DNA of 42,200 nt from Dehalococcoidia bacterium (GTDB lineage: Bacteria; Chloroflexota; Dehalococcoidia; GIF9; JAUXIO01): the NCBI GenBank assembly GCA_030620975.1, contig JAUXIO010000007.1, positions 1 through 42,200 of the forward strand. Direction: 5' to 3'. Every line of letters begins with the position of its first letter. Position 1 is the stretch's first letter. The notes below the pieces were generated by a model. It had not been told where the DNA came from. It made no database searches and was given only the letters and a program-made list of their open reading frames with translations. Of this stretch, positions 1-8,502 are shown piece after piece. A program made the translations under genes and the position numbers.

Positions 1-136
1 TAGGATAGATGCTTCTGCAGGATGACCTGCCTCTAAATGATTATACCAACTTCTAGGTTAGTCTCGCCCGCGTGGTTACTGGCAGTAATGTGTAATAATT
101 CGCCATTACGTGTCCCGTCGTCGTAGGTCTTATTAG
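1..136. other. Intergenic stretch without a recognisable gene
   Basis: All six frames are broken by stops and none of the short open pieces resembles a family I know. It lies just upstream of the recombinase-like frame that opens at 137, so it may be decayed upstream recombinase sequence. I could not find a frame that continues that protein. There is no tRNA and no clear promoter. Confidence 0.5.
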
Positions 137-327
137 CTAATAGCCCTGCAACTTGCCACTGAGCTAGACTTTCTCTTCGAAAAAGGTACTTTTGATGAGA
201 GGTGGTTACTCTGTGAAACAGTACTTAAACGCCTCTATGTGAAAGAAGGCAGAATAACTAGTGCAGAACTCAACGCGCCCTTTGCTATTATCGCAGCTAG
301 TGCTAAAGGTTCGGGAGCTGTTACAAG

Positions 328-403
328 TGGTGGAGCTGGGGGGATTCGAACCCCCTACCTTTTGACTGCCAGTCAAACGCTCTCCCTATTGAGCTACAGC
401 CCC
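328..403 (-). tRNA. tRNA-Ala (anticodon GGC)
   Basis: On the minus strand the sequence folds as a complete cloverleaf. The acceptor GGGGCTG pairs with CAGCTCC, the D arm is GCTC/GAGC, and the anticodon stem TTTGA/TCAAA holds loop CTGGCAG with anticodon GGC (368-370). The variable loop is AGGTA and the T arm is GGGGG-TTCGAAT-CCCCC. The acceptor has the G3:U70 wobble pair that identifies alanine tRNAs. CCA is encoded at 328-330. It reads Ala codons GCC/GCU. Confidence 0.96.
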
Positions 404-412
404 ACATTTTTC

Positions 413-441
413 AGTTTAGCAAAAGACTTCAAAAAGCTCAA
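413..441 (-). promoter_or_regulatory. Promoter of tRNA-Ala
   Basis: On the minus strand, TTGAGC (436-441), a 17-bp spacer and TAAACT (413-418), with TGC directly before the -10 (extended -10). Transcription would start about 3-5 nt before the tRNA 5' end at 403. The tRNA can therefore be transcribed independently of the upstream VTT gene, which stops at 448. Confidence 0.6.
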
Positions 442-447
442 ACTTGG

Positions 448-1050
448 TCAAATGCCTATGCCTAAAAGGTGCAGCACAGCCCATATTCCAAAATAGCCAG
501 CGTAGGCGAGAGCTATATCTTTTACTGTTTTGCCTGCCCAACAGTTAAGGAAGAATTTCCACAAGTGGAGTTTCATCATAGCCACAGCCACGGTAAGCGG
601 ATAGAAAAGGGGATTGACCACTACCGACATAGCAAACACGCCTAGTGAGCCTTTCCGCTGCACCCAATCTACTATCCGCAAATAGGTGCTGTTATTAATA
701 TCCTTGAAGAAACTTCGGCCTCCGTAACCCAACATATAGATAGATATTGCCCCAACTGCCTCTCCCAACCCAGCTACTACTCCCACCAGAACTGGATACT
801 TCATTACCGCGCCTAAAGTAAATACCACAAGCACACCGGGGACTGGAACTAAAAGTGTACTTCCTGCAAGGACGCTGATGATAAAAAGTCCTAAATAGCC
901 ATACTGCTCAAAACTGCGCACATATTCCCAGTATTGAACGACGAGAATACATAGACAAATAGTGACCGTTAGAGTTAGTCCAATTATCCAATAGTCTTTC
1001 TTCATCCAACTTCTGTTCACCGCCTTTTCTGTCTCCCTAGTAACTGCCAT
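448..1050 (-). CDS. VTT/SNARE-associated (DedA-like) integral membrane protein
   Basis: A 200-aa polytopic membrane protein with about five hydrophobic segments. The first is near residues 22-40, followed by a pair around 52-82 and 86-108 and two C-terminal segments. The stretch GSTLLVPVPGVLVVFTLGAV followed by GEAVGAISIYMLGYGG matches the VTT (SNARE-associated/DedA) fold, whose members are lipid scramblases or transporters. No specific substrate can be inferred. ATG at 1050 lies 3 nt after the clpC stop, so the gene is probably the last of the Nudix-clpC unit. An internal Met at 1005 is an alternative start, because AGGAA directly abuts the ATG at 1050. The stop is 44 nt from the tRNA-Ala gene. 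Confidence 0.8.
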   Translation of the reverse strand: MAVTRETEKAVNRSWMKKDYWIIGLTLTVTICLCILVVQYWEYVRSFEQYGYLGLFIISVLAGSTLLVPVPGVLVVFTLGAVMKYPVLVGVVAGLGEAVGAISIYMLGYGGRSFFKDINNSTYLRIVDWVQRKGSLGVFAMSVVVNPLFYPLTVAVAMMKLHLWKFFLNCWAGKTVKDIALAYAGYFGIWAVLHLLGIGI

Positions 1051-1053
1051 TTC

Positions 1054-3486
1054 CTATGTCTTTGCCTCGACAGCTTTCTTTGCGGTGAAAGTTAAGCCTT
1101 CAGTGTCCGCGCTAACGAATATGATATCACCTTCTTTAAATTCACCTCGTAATATTTTAGCTGACAGGGGATTCTCTATATGGCGCTGGATAGCCCGACG
1201 TAATGGACGAGCTCCATATGTTGGGTCATAACCCTCCTTGATTAACCAGGACTTCGCTTCATCGTCCAACTTCAATTTGATATTACGGTCGGCAAGCCGT
1301 CCCGCAGCTTCACCTATCAATAAATCAACAATGTTCTTCAGATGTTCCCGGGTTAAGGGCTGAAAGATGATGATGTCATCTACCCTGTTGAGGAACTCGG
1401 GGCGAAAGGTTCGCTTTAAAGCGCTCTCTATTGTGCTCTTAATCCGCTTCTGGTCAGTTTTTTCTTGCTGCTGGAAGCCAATAGCCTGACGCTGGAATTC
1501 TTCAGTGCCCAGGTTACTGGTCATTATCACCACTGTATTCTTGAAATCTACAGTTCTGCCGTGTCCGTCGGTAAGCCTGCCGTCTTCAAGTATCTGAAGC
1601 AAAATATTAAACACATCGGGGTGTGCCTTCTCCACCTCATCAAAGAGAATTATCCGATAGGGGCGGCGGCGCACTGCTTCAGTTAGTTGTCCTCCCTCCT
1701 CATATCCTACATACCCCGGCGGGGCTCCGATGAGGCGCGATACGGTATGCTTCTCCATGTATTCTGACATATCTAGCCTTATCATGGCGTTCTCATCATC
1801 AAACAGAAACTGGGCAAGGGCTCGAGCTAATTCTGTCTTGCCCACGCCAGTGGGCCCTAAGAAAATGAAGCTGCCAATGGGACGGTGCGGGTCTTTAAGC
1901 CCGACTCGAGCTCGCCTGATAGCTTCAGATATAGAGGTTACCGCCTCTTCCTGATTCACAATCCTCTTATGAAGGTTTTCCTCCATATGAACTAGTTTCT
2001 CAGTTTCGCCTTCAAGCATCCGCGAAACCGGGACCCCCGTCCATTTGGAGATTAATTCAGCTATATCCTCTTCATCCACCACGCTATCAATTTTCTTCTC
2101 TTGAAGCCATTGAGTTTTCGCCTTATTATAGCTCTCCTGCAAACCCAGCCTCTCGGCCTTCAGTTCAGCTGCCCGCTGGTAATCTCGCCGTTGCGAAGCC
2201 GCCTCCTCTTCGTTAAGCAGGTGCTGCATACGCTGCTCCAAGTTCTTAACATTGGATGGAGCGCCCTCCATATCAATGCGTAGCTTACTGGCCGCTTCAT
2301 CAATGAGATCGATTGCCTTATCGGGCAGAAATCTATCTGAGATATAGCGCTGACTCATCCTGGCAGCAGCTACCAACGCTGAATCGTCAATTTTAATCTT
2401 GTGGTGAGCTTCATATCTGGGACGAAGCCCCCGCAGCATCTCTATGGTTGCTTCAACGCTGGGTTCACCTATAAATACTGGCTGAAGCCGTCGTTCCAGC
2501 GCCTTATCCTTTTCAATGTGTTTCTGATATTCATCAAGCGTAGTTGCCCCAACGCACCGCAGCTCACCTCGAGCCAGCGCTGGCTTCAGTATATTGCTGG
2601 CGTCAATAGCACCTTCAGCGGCTCCAGCACCAACCACGGTATGTATTTCATCGATAAACAGAATGACTTCGCCTTCAGCTTGGCGAATTTCATCGATCAC
2701 CGCCTTTAACCTCTCCTCAAATTCACCTCGAAACTTGCTTCCAGCTACCAAAGAACCCATGTCCAAGGCAACCACTCTTCGCCCTTTCAGAGAATCTGGC
2801 ACATCGCCAACCATGACCTTCTGGGCTAAGCCCTCGGCAATAGCTGTCTTGCCCACACCAGCATCACCAATGATTACCGGATTGTTCTTGGTCCGTCGAG
2901 TCAGTATCTGCATTACACGCTTAATTTCATCCTCACGACCTATTACCGGGTCTAATTTGCCTCGGCGAGCCAATTCGGTGAGGTCACGACCATACTTCTC
3001 CAAAGAGCGATATTTGGTTTCGGCTCCGGGAGTATCAACGCGATGACCACCGCGAATATTTTGAAGGGCTCGGTAAATCTTTTCCTGGTCAACGCCAAAC
3101 TCGCTGAGGATGCTGGCGGCTTCACCTTTACCCTCACCAGCAATGGCAATTAGCAAATGCTCGGTGCCAATGAACTCGTCCTTGAGCCGATCGGCTTCAT
3201 GCGCAGCATTTTCCAAAAGGCGAGCAACTCTGGGGGTGGCATAAATTTGCACTCCCTCATAGGCTACTTTAGGAGCGCTGTCGAGGGTTGACCTCAACTT
3301 CTCCTTCATCACCTCCACATCAACACCCAGCTCGTTTAGTATATCCGAGGTTAAGCCGCCTTCCTGTTCCAATAAAGCTAGCAATACATGCTCTACATCC
3401 CACTGACTGTGACGATAACGCTTGACCAGCTCTTGCGATGTGGCCAGAGCCTCTTGTGCTTTTTCGGTAAATCTTTCTGGCCTCAT
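1054..3486 (-). CDS. clpC: ClpC-type AAA+ unfoldase (HSP100), ClpP partner
   Basis: 810-aa cytosolic protein-unfolding ATPase. The Clp N-domain repeats cover about residues 1-150. The first AAA module has Walker A GDAGVGKT (207-214) and Walker B ILFIDE (276-280 area). A short middle region of about 410-470 contains a UVR-like motif ([13 protein letters not shown]). The second AAA module has Walker A GPTGVGKT (544-551) and Walker B ILFDEVEK. The short middle domain and the IGF tripeptide at about 669-671, the loop that docks on ClpP, point to ClpC rather than the disaggregase ClpB, although many pipelines would call it ClpB/ClpA. ATG at 3486 has GGAGG 7 nt upstream. Immediately upstream is the tail of an HspR-like regulator (3522-3662), and HspR typically controls clp/dnaK genes. 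clpP is not in the window. Confidence 0.93.
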   Translation of the reverse strand: MRPERFTEKAQEALATSQELVKRYRHSQWDVEHVLLALLEQEGGLTSDILNELGVDVEVMKEKLRSTLDSAPKVAYEGVQIYATPRVARLLENAAHEADRLKDEFIGTEHLLIAIAGEGKGEAASILSEFGVDQEKIYRALQNIRGGHRVDTPGAETKYRSLEKYGRDLTELARRGKLDPVIGREDEIKRVMQILTRRTKNNPVIIGDAGVGKTAIAEGLAQKVMVGDVPDSLKGRRVVALDMGSLVAGSKFRGEFEERLKAVIDEIRQAEGEVILFIDEIHTVVGAGAAEGAIDASNILKPALARGELRCVGATTLDEYQKHIEKDKALERRLQPVFIGEPSVEATIEMLRGLRPRYEAHHKIKIDDSALVAAARMSQRYISDRFLPDKAIDLIDEAASKLRIDMEGAPSNVKNLEQRMQHLLNEEEAASQRRDYQRAAELKAERLGLQESYNKAKTQWLQEKKIDSVVDEEDIAELISKWTGVPVSRMLEGETEKLVHMEENLHKRIVNQEEAVTSISEAIRRARVGLKDPHRPIGSFIFLGPTGVGKTELARALAQFLFDDENAMIRLDMSEYMEKHTVSRLIGAPPGYVGYEEGGQLTEAVRRRPYRIILFDEVEKAHPDVFNILLQILEDGRLTDGHGRTVDFKNTVVIMTSNLGTEEFQRQAIGFQQQEKTDQKRIKSTIESALKRTFRPEFLNRVDDIIIFQPLTREHLKNIVDLLIGEAAGRLADRNIKLKLDDEAKSWLIKEGYDPTYGARPLRRAIQRHIENPLSAKILRGEFKEGDIIFVSADTEGLTFTAKKAVEAKT

Positions 3487-3521
3487 AGGTTTTCCTCCGT
3501 CGGTCCCAAATTCTCTCTATG

Positions 3522-3662
3522 TTAATTTGGCTCTGCTTCCATTTGTCCAATCTGGCGTTGCATCTCCATCATTCTCTCCGCCATGCGTAACATTACCTTC
3601 ACTCCAGCCAAATTAACTCCCAAATCATCCTCTAAAGTTTTAAAGGGCCTCACTACTAGGCT
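3522..3662 (-). pseudogene. hspR: C-terminal fragment of HspR (MerR-family heat-shock repressor)
   Basis: Between Nudix and clpC a frame is open from 3662 (after a TAG) to a TAA at 3522-3524. From about 3638 it reads KTLEDDLGVNLAGVKVML and then RMAERMMEMQRQ. LGVNLAGVxVIL followed by a Met/Glu/Gln-rich helix is the hallmark C-terminal part of HspR. The N-terminal winged helix-turn-helix is missing, because the upstream part overlaps the intact Nudix gene in another frame. About 45 codons remain, with a possible GTG start at 3653 but no good ribosome site. I read it as the remnant of a dnaJ-hspR-clp locus broken by the Nudix gene. A small expressed coiled-coil peptide is the alternative. Confidence 0.6.
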
Positions 3663-4224
3663 CTAAGAATTCAAGAAGCTGCTTTATAATCCAAGCTGTA
3701 GCTCCCCAGATTACCTGCCCATCATATTCGTAAAAATAAGCGGGGCGAATTTTACCGTTAATAAGTTGATACTCCTGCCTGAACTTGCTCTTTTCCATAA
3801 GCGCCGGGATAGGTATCTGAATTATTTCCTCAACTTCGTCACGATTCCCGACAAAGTGATAAGGGCAAGGTATAAAAGCTACAAAAGGAGAAATGACAAA
3901 GCCAGTGGTAGTAATAGCATCATCCAACTCACCTAAAATTTCTACATCTCTAATCTCGAGCCCTATCTCTTCGCAAGCTTCCCTAAGAGCAGTATCAAGA
4001 AGGCAACGGTCATCTTCCCCACGAACTCCGCCGGGAAAGGAAATCTGATTTTTATGATAGGCTACTTTATCACTCCTCTTGGTAAATAGGATGTTGTATT
4101 CTTCCCGTTTACGAAAGATGGGGATAAGAACTGCCGCCTCAATTAAGTCTCTGCCAACGATCCTTTTCTTCCGATGACTAGATAATTTTTGCCTGAGATG
4201 CTCTTTTATACAAATTACGGCCAT
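3640..4224 (-). CDS. Nudix hydrolase, CoA pyrophosphatase-like (NudL/YeaB group)
   Basis: 194 aa. TKRSDKVAYHKNQISFPGG (about 49-67) matches the UPF0035 signature LLTxRSxxxxxHxGxxxFPGG that precedes the Nudix box in CoA diphosphatases. The box follows as DTALREACEEIGLE, with the metal-binding REACEE core intact. Such enzymes cleave CoA or acyl-CoA to phosphopantetheine and 3',5'-ADP. The ATG at 4224 is preceded by a weak AGATAGAG site. The gene has its own promoter at 4241-4270, divergent from dnaJ. Its 3' end overlaps the hspR remnant in a different frame, and clpC follows 150 nt further on. Nudix boxes alone do not prove the substrate, but the FPGG-side motif makes CoA the best guess. Confidence 0.85.
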   Translation of the reverse strand: MAVICIKEHLRQKLSSHRKKRIVGRDLIEAAVLIPIFRKREEYNILFTKRSDKVAYHKNQISFPGGVRGEDDRCLLDTALREACEEIGLEIRDVEILGELDDAITTTGFVISPFVAFIPCPYHFVGNRDEVEEIIQIPIPALMEKSKFRQEYQLINGKIRPAYFYEYDGQVIWGATAWIIKQLLEFLEPSSEAL

Positions 4225-4240
4225 CTCTATCTACTTAATA

Positions 4241-4270
4241 ATGATATCACCACCCTTATCTCTAAAACAA
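4241..4270 (-). promoter_or_regulatory. Promoter for the Nudix-clpC unit
   Basis: On the minus strand, TTGTTT (4265-4270), an 18-bp spacer and TATCAT (4241-4246), with TGA just upstream of the -10 (extended -10). It lies about 17 nt before the Nudix ATG at 4224. The -35 is weak. Confidence 0.45.
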
Positions 4271-4289
4271 CTCTTTGCCATTTTTTGAT

Positions 4290-4306
4290 AATCGCTATTT
4301 GCGATT
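4290..4306. repeat. Inverted repeat AATCGC-N5-GCGATT between divergent Nudix and dnaJ promoters
   Basis: A perfect 6-bp dyad (4290-4295 and 4301-4306) with spacer TATTT. It abuts the dnaJ -35 (4306-4311) and lies 20 nt upstream of the Nudix -35. The position suits an operator. It matches neither CIRCE nor the HspR HAIR consensus. Confidence 0.45.
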
Positions 4307-4335
4307 TGCAATAAAAGAGAACTATTAGTTATACT
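4306..4335 (+). promoter_or_regulatory. Promoter of dnaJ
   Basis: TTGCAA (4306-4311), an 18-bp spacer and TATACT (4330-4335). The predicted start of transcription near 4342 leaves a leader of only about 10 nt before the ATG at 4353, and that leader has no Shine-Dalgarno. Confidence 0.6.
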
Positions 4336-4352
4336 TAAGGATTGGTGCAACT

Positions 4353-5435
4353 ATGACAATGAGGAGAGATTACTACAAGGTACTGGGAGTACTCAGGAAT
4401 GCCACCGATGAAGAGATCAAGAAGGCATTCCGCAAATTAGCTTTTCAATATCATCCTGACCGCAACGGGCAAAAGGGGGCGGAAGAGAAATTCAAGGAAA
4501 TCAACGAGGCTTACCAAGTTCTCTCCGACCCAGAGAAGCGGACTACTTATGACCGTTATGGTCAAGTGTCCGCCGAGAGCTGGCACGGCTTTGACTTTGG
4601 CGGCCTTGGTGATATCTTCGAATCCTTCTTCGGCGGAGCTGCTACTGCAGGTCAGCGAGTTCCGCGGAAAGGCGCTGACCTGCAAACCAGCCTTGAAATA
4701 TCTTTTGAAGAAGCTTTTTTTGGCTGCGATAAAGAAATTGGGATAAAGCGTACCGAAAACTGCCCCTCATGCCATGGAATTGGTAGTCAGCCGGGAATAA
4801 ATCCACAGAGGTGTCCTAACTGCAACGGTAGCGGGCAGGTGCGAAGAGTTCAGCGTAGCATCTTTGGACGTTTTATTCACGTGGCTACCTGCCCACGCTG
4901 CTCTGGCGAGGGGACAATCATTACCCATCCATGCTCTCAGTGTAAAGGGGCAGGGAGAGAAAGAATAAAGCGCAAGCTAACAGTTAATATCCCCGCTGGA
5001 GTAGATGAGGGTTATGAGTTATGCCTCAGTGGCGGGGGGGAAGTCGGCACACACGGTGGTCTATCAGGCGACCTTTACATTACTCTCTCAGTAACACCCC
5101 ACAAGTTTCTCAAAAGGGAAGGGGTCAATATCCTCTGCGAACTACCCATTAATTTTGCTCAAGCAGCTCTTGGAGACGAAGTAGAAGTGCCCACTTTAGA
5201 TGGTAAAGTAACTGTAAGAATACCACCGGCCATTGAGAGTGGGACAGTGCTTTGGCTTAAGGGTAGGGGGGCGCCTCATCTTAATAGCAGAAAATGTGGA
5301 GACCAACTAATCACAGTGCGGGTGGTAACGCCACGGTCTCTGAATGAAAAACAGCGGCGGCTCTTCACAGAATTAGCTGAAACTTTACCCAGAGCTAGAC
5401 AAGCCAGTGAAGAAGTTGAGGAAGTAGTAACCTAA
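4353..5435 (+). CDS. dnaJ: Chaperone DnaJ (HSP40, type I)
   Basis: 360-aa co-chaperone that stimulates the DnaK ATPase and delivers substrates. The J domain (6-70) carries HPD at 34-36. A Gly/Phe-rich linker (79-100) follows. Four CxxCxGxG zinc repeats start at residues 137, 154, 180 and 194, and then come the two C-terminal substrate-binding domains, ending in a short Glu-rich tail. The gene stands alone on the plus strand, separate from hrcA-grpE-dnaK at 20.7-24.3 kb, and next to an hspR remnant and clpC. This suggests that it descends from an HspR-controlled dnaJ locus. No CIRCE lies upstream. ATG 4353 is chosen, with ATG 4359 ([10 protein letters not shown]) as the alternative. The transcript appears to be near-leaderless. 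Confidence 0.96.
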   Translation: MTMRRDYYKVLGVLRNATDEEIKKAFRKLAFQYHPDRNGQKGAEEKFKEINEAYQVLSDPEKRTTYDRYGQVSAESWHGFDFGGLGDIFESFFGGAATAGQRVPRKGADLQTSLEISFEEAFFGCDKEIGIKRTENCPSCHGIGSQPGINPQRCPNCNGSGQVRRVQRSIFGRFIHVATCPRCSGEGTIITHPCSQCKGAGRERIKRKLTVNIPAGVDEGYELCLSGGGEVGTHGGLSGDLYITLSVTPHKFLKREGVNILCELPINFAQAALGDEVEVPTLDGKVTVRIPPAIESGTVLWLKGRGAPHLNSRKCGDQLITVRVVTPRSLNEKQRRLFTELAETLPRARQASEEVEEVVT

Positions 5436-5448
5436 ATTAAAGATATCT

Positions 5449-5473
5449 TTAGCTGAAATTGAAAATCAGCTAA
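5449..5473. terminator. Possible bidirectional terminator between dnaJ and gpsA
   Basis: A perfect 8-bp inverted repeat TTAGCTGA-N9-TCAGCTAA occupies most of the 39-nt gap between two convergent stop codons. There is no long T tract on either side, so its strength is uncertain. Confidence 0.4.
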
Positions 5474-5474
5474 C

Positions 5475-6458
5475 TCACTTAAATTTTAAGCCTTTAATCT
5501 GCTCAAATGCCTCACCGGGAGTTAGGGCTTCAAAAAGCACTTGATAAATGAGATTCATAATTGGTGTTTTTACCCTCACCTTTTGGGCCAGTTGGTGGGC
5601 TGCGGCGGCAGCGGCAATTCCCTCAGTAGCTTGTGAGGCAGAGCTGGTTATCTCGTTTAAAGAATGCCCTTTGGCCAGTTCAAATCCGACGGAGTGATTG
5701 CGACTTAAAGGACTGGCACAGGTTGCTATCAAGTCACCCAGTCCAGCTATTCCATAGAAGGTGGCATTTTTAGCTCCGAGAGCTAGCCCCAAAGAAATAG
5801 CTTCAGCCCAACCTAATGCGATGAAAGCGGCCTTGGTATTATCACCCAAAGCCAAGCCATCGACCATTCCCGCTCCCAAGGCGATGATATTCTTTAGCGC
5901 CCCACACAACTCTACCCCAACAACGTCGTTACTAATAAATATGCAAAAATTTGGTGACTCTATTAGCTCCTGTGCTCTCTTTGCTACTCCTCGGCTCCTG
6001 GCAGCAATTACTGAGGTGGCGGGTAGACCTTGACCAACCTCCCGAGCTAGGTTGGGACCAGAAAGAACACAGACTTGGCCTCGTAACTCGGGGCTAATTT
6101 CCTCCGCTATTATCTCAGACATTCGTTTACCAGTATCTGCCTCTAATCCCTTGGCGGCACTCATCAGTATCATTGAGGCGATAAGATAGTCCCTAGTTTG
6201 CCTTACATTCTCTCTCAGGCTGCGGGAGGGAACTGCCCAGATTACCAAGTCGGTCCCAGCCATGGCTTCATCCATATTGCTGGTAAAGGAACGATGGGAA
6301 CCAGCTTGGAGAAACTTGGAATTATAGTCTTCCCGATTTAGCTCCCTGGCTTCGGTCTCAGTTCGTGCCCATAGCTCAACAGCTATTCCCTTGCTAGCTA
6401 GCAGTCCACCTAAAACATTACCCCAACTAGTGGTACCAATAATAGTAACTTTGGACAT
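5475..6458 (-). CDS. gpsA: Glycerol-3-phosphate dehydrogenase [NAD(P)+]
   Basis: 327-aa cytosolic enzyme that reduces dihydroxyacetone phosphate to sn-glycerol-3-phosphate, the phospholipid backbone. The Rossmann N-terminus is IGTTSWGNVLG. The middle Gly of the usual GxGxxG is Thr10 here, a variant that may be lineage-typical. GPNLA (134-138), catalytic Lys189 in ALKNIIALG, GDNTKAAF and GLGDLIATC follow in the right order. Length is typical. It ends the argF-der-plsY-gpsA operon, 22 nt after plsY, whose product uses the glycerol-3-phosphate made here. The stop lies 2 nt from the hairpin shared with dnaJ. Confidence 0.95.
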   Translation of the reverse strand: MSKVTIIGTTSWGNVLGGLLASKGIAVELWARTETEARELNREDYNSKFLQAGSHRSFTSNMDEAMAGTDLVIWAVPSRSLRENVRQTRDYLIASMILMSAAKGLEADTGKRMSEIIAEEISPELRGQVCVLSGPNLAREVGQGLPATSVIAARSRGVAKRAQELIESPNFCIFISNDVVGVELCGALKNIIALGAGMVDGLALGDNTKAAFIALGWAEAISLGLALGAKNATFYGIAGLGDLIATCASPLSRNHSVGFELAKGHSLNEITSSASQATEGIAAAAAAHQLAQKVRVKTPIMNLIYQVLFEALTPGEAFEQIKGLKFK

Positions 6459-6480
6459 GGCTAAGCCTTAGAGGGACCAG

Positions 6481-7143
6481 TTACGGACTTAATTTCTCAC
6501 CCTTGTCACCCAGCCGACGCTCCTTGCCAGATTGTAACCGGGCAATGTTATCGCGGTGTTGGTAAACAATTATGCTTGCTACCACTAAGCCGCAAACTAA
6601 ATAAATAGGCGGGAATTGGTAAACAACTGTCAGAGGTACTAGCAGAGACCATGCCCCCAAAACCCCAAGTATAGAGCCCATGGACATATACCGACTTCGC
6701 AACGCTGTTAACGCCCAAATTTCGCCGCCAAATAGAGCCACTGCTGGGCACACAGCCAATAGTCCACCAAAAAAGGGAGCTACGCCCCTACCACCGCGAA
6801 ATTTCATGAATACTGACCAATTATGTCCAACTACTACCGCTACCAGAGCTGCAGCTTGAGCAACTTGCCATTGAATGGGAAAACCAGAAACAAGCGCAAC
6901 ATTATCACCGATAATTACTTTAGCTAGCATCACCGCTGCCGCCGCCTTCATCAAGTCAAAAACTCCGACTAAAATTCCTGCCTTCTTCCCGGCACTACGT
7001 ATTACATTAGTAGCGCCAGTTTTACCGCTGCCGTATTCCCTAACATCAATGCCACTCATAAACTTGCTGACTATCAGTCCAAAGGGAACCGCACCGAGAA
7101 GATAACCGATAATTATAATGGCAACAAATTTACCAATTATCAT
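6481..7143 (-). CDS. plsY: Acyl-phosphate:glycerol-3-phosphate acyltransferase PlsY
   Basis: 220-aa integral membrane enzyme that transfers an acyl group from acyl-phosphate to glycerol-3-phosphate, giving lysophosphatidate. All three family motifs are present: GSGKTGATNVIR (GSGNxGATN class, with Lys for the usual Asn), GHNWSVFMKFRGGRGVA, and HRDNIARLQSGKERRLG near the C-terminus. About five hydrophobic segments are visible. ATG 7143 overlaps the der stop as ATGA, so translation is coupled. gpsA follows and provides the acceptor substrate. plsX is not in the window. Confidence 0.95.
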   Translation of the reverse strand: MIIGKFVAIIIIGYLLGAVPFGLIVSKFMSGIDVREYGSGKTGATNVIRSAGKKAGILVGVFDLMKAAAAVMLAKVIIGDNVALVSGFPIQWQVAQAAALVAVVVGHNWSVFMKFRGGRGVAPFFGGLLAVCPAVALFGGEIWALTALRSRYMSMGSILGVLGAWSLLVPLTVVYQFPPIYLVCGLVVASIIVYQHRDNIARLQSGKERRLGDKGEKLSP

Positions 7144-8477
7144 ATCTTATCACCTCTCTCGCCGCTTGTTCTCACAGGCGTCTTTGTGAAGATAAACCGC
7201 AACGCGGTACCATAAAAGCCGAAAGTTTGACGAAGTCTATTCTCTAGATAACGCTCATAAGGAGTGGAGATCAAATGCGGGTCATTGACTGAGAAAATAA
7301 AGGTCGGAGGGTCAACTTCAGCCTGGTGAACATGAAAAATCTTCAGCCGCTTGGAGCCCACTTGTGGTGGCTTGTGGGCAGCTGCCGCCCCCTTAATAAA
7401 TGTATCAACCACAGGGTCGGATAGCTGTTTTTGTCTTTCCTGAAATATACGCAGAGCCTGAGGGATGATCTCGTTTATACCTTGCCCAAACTTCGCAGAG
7501 GCGTAAATGATGGGCACATAGGGCATAAAATTAAGTTGCTGCTTAATCTGCTGAGCACACATCTCCCTCCGCTCTCTGGGCATAAGATCCCACTTATTAA
7601 CTACCAGCACCATCCCCTTAAAAACCTCTCTAATATAACTGGCAATGCGCATATCCTGAGCAGTAATGAGTTCGCTAGCATCGATAACTAAAAGAGCAAT
7701 ATCGGCTCGATTAATAGCTCTCAGTGCACGAATCGAGCTATAGTACTCTACATTGGTATCAACGCGTGTGCGCCGCCTGATGCCAGCAGTATCAATAAGC
7801 AAAATCTCGTGACCGTCGTAGCGCAGAATGGTGTCAAGGGCGTCTCTGGTTGTCCCCGGGACATCGTCAACAATAGCTCTATCCTCACCAAGAATGGCAT
7901 TCAGCAACATTGACTTACCTACGTTGGGCCGCCCAACAATGGCCAACTTGGCTCCTCGTGTCTTGGTAGGGATAAATGATGGTTGAGGAAGATGGCTAGT
8001 AACATTACGGATAAGGTCATTCATGCCTCGAGCGTGATAGGCACTAATGGCTAGAGGAGTGCCAAAGCCCAACTGGTAGAAATCAGCTACTTGGCTCTCC
8101 AGCTTGAGATTATCTACCTTATTCACTGCCATAATTACCGGTTTTTGTGAACTGCGCAACAAACCTGCGATTTCCTGGTCGGCAGCAATTACCCCATCAC
8201 GCACATCTACCAAAAAAATGATAACATCTGCCTCGGAAATAGCCAATCCCACTTGCTGCTTAATCTTCTGGTCTAAAGAGGAATTCGGCTTTATCTCTAA
8301 ACCGCCAGTATCAATTAAGATTATCTCACGCCCTCCACATTGGACATCAGCAAAAACTCGATCGCGAGTTGTCCCTGAGATGCCCTCAACAATGGCCACT
8401 GGTTTAGCTGCTAAACGGTTAAACAAGGTTGATTTACCAACATTAGCTCTGCCCACGATAGCCACAACCGGTTTCAT
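7140..8477 (-). CDS. der: Ribosome-associated GTPase Der (EngA)
   Basis: 445 aa with two tandem GTPase domains and a C-terminal KH-like domain. These are needed for maturation of the 50S subunit. The P-loops are GRANVGKST (9-17) and GRPNVGKSM (182-190). DTGG and DTAG are the G3 motifs; NKVD and NKWD are the G4 motifs. The family length is about 440-490, so this is complete. ATG 8477 lies 25 nt after the argF stop, and its 3' end overlaps plsY by 4 nt. Confidence 0.97.
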   Translation of the reverse strand: MKPVVAIVGRANVGKSTLFNRLAAKPVAIVEGISGTTRDRVFADVQCGGREIILIDTGGLEIKPNSSLDQKIKQQVGLAISEADVIIFLVDVRDGVIAADQEIAGLLRSSQKPVIMAVNKVDNLKLESQVADFYQLGFGTPLAISAYHARGMNDLIRNVTSHLPQPSFIPTKTRGAKLAIVGRPNVGKSMLLNAILGEDRAIVDDVPGTTRDALDTILRYDGHEILLIDTAGIRRRTRVDTNVEYYSSIRALRAINRADIALLVIDASELITAQDMRIASYIREVFKGMVLVVNKWDLMPRERREMCAQQIKQQLNFMPYVPIIYASAKFGQGINEIIPQALRIFQERQKQLSDPVVDTFIKGAAAAHKPPQVGSKRLKIFHVHQAEVDPPTFIFSVNDPHLISTPYERYLENRLRQTFGFYGTALRFIFTKTPVRTSGERGDKI

Positions 8478-8502
8478 CTATTGCCACGGCAAATAGTACT
8501 TT

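Larger units (their letters stand above)
137..496 (+). pseudogene. Remnant of the C-terminus of a site-specific (probably serine) recombinase, running into tRNA-Ala
   Basis: After an in-frame TAG at 134-136 a frame stays open to 496. Residues from about 167 to 290 read DFLFEKGTFDERWLLCETVL, then KRLYVKEGRI and LNAPFAII, which looks like the last part of large serine recombinases from this lineage. The remaining codons are only an antisense reading of the tRNA gene at 328-403 (GGAGGIRTP is the usual artefact of a tRNA T-arm) and should not be taken as protein. No start codon or catalytic domain is present, so this is a decayed or truncated gene. A recombinase end abutting a tRNA fits a former integration at this tRNA. 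The family call is from memory of similar proteins and is moderate. Confidence 0.42.

Noticed and set aside
239-496. 85-aa plus-strand ORF as an independent gene
   Set aside because: Its second half is an antisense reading of tRNA-Ala, and the first half is the tail of a longer recombinase-like frame without a start.
2594-3046. 150-aa plus-strand ORF, and the many other plus-strand ORFs inside clpC, valS, secA and dnaK
   Set aside because: They are antisense shadows of strongly conserved genes, with low-complexity translations and no family features.
1054-3486. Calling the HSP100 gene ClpB
   Set aside because: The middle domain is short with a UVR-like motif, and an IGF ClpP-docking tripeptide is present; ClpB has a long M domain and lacks IGF.
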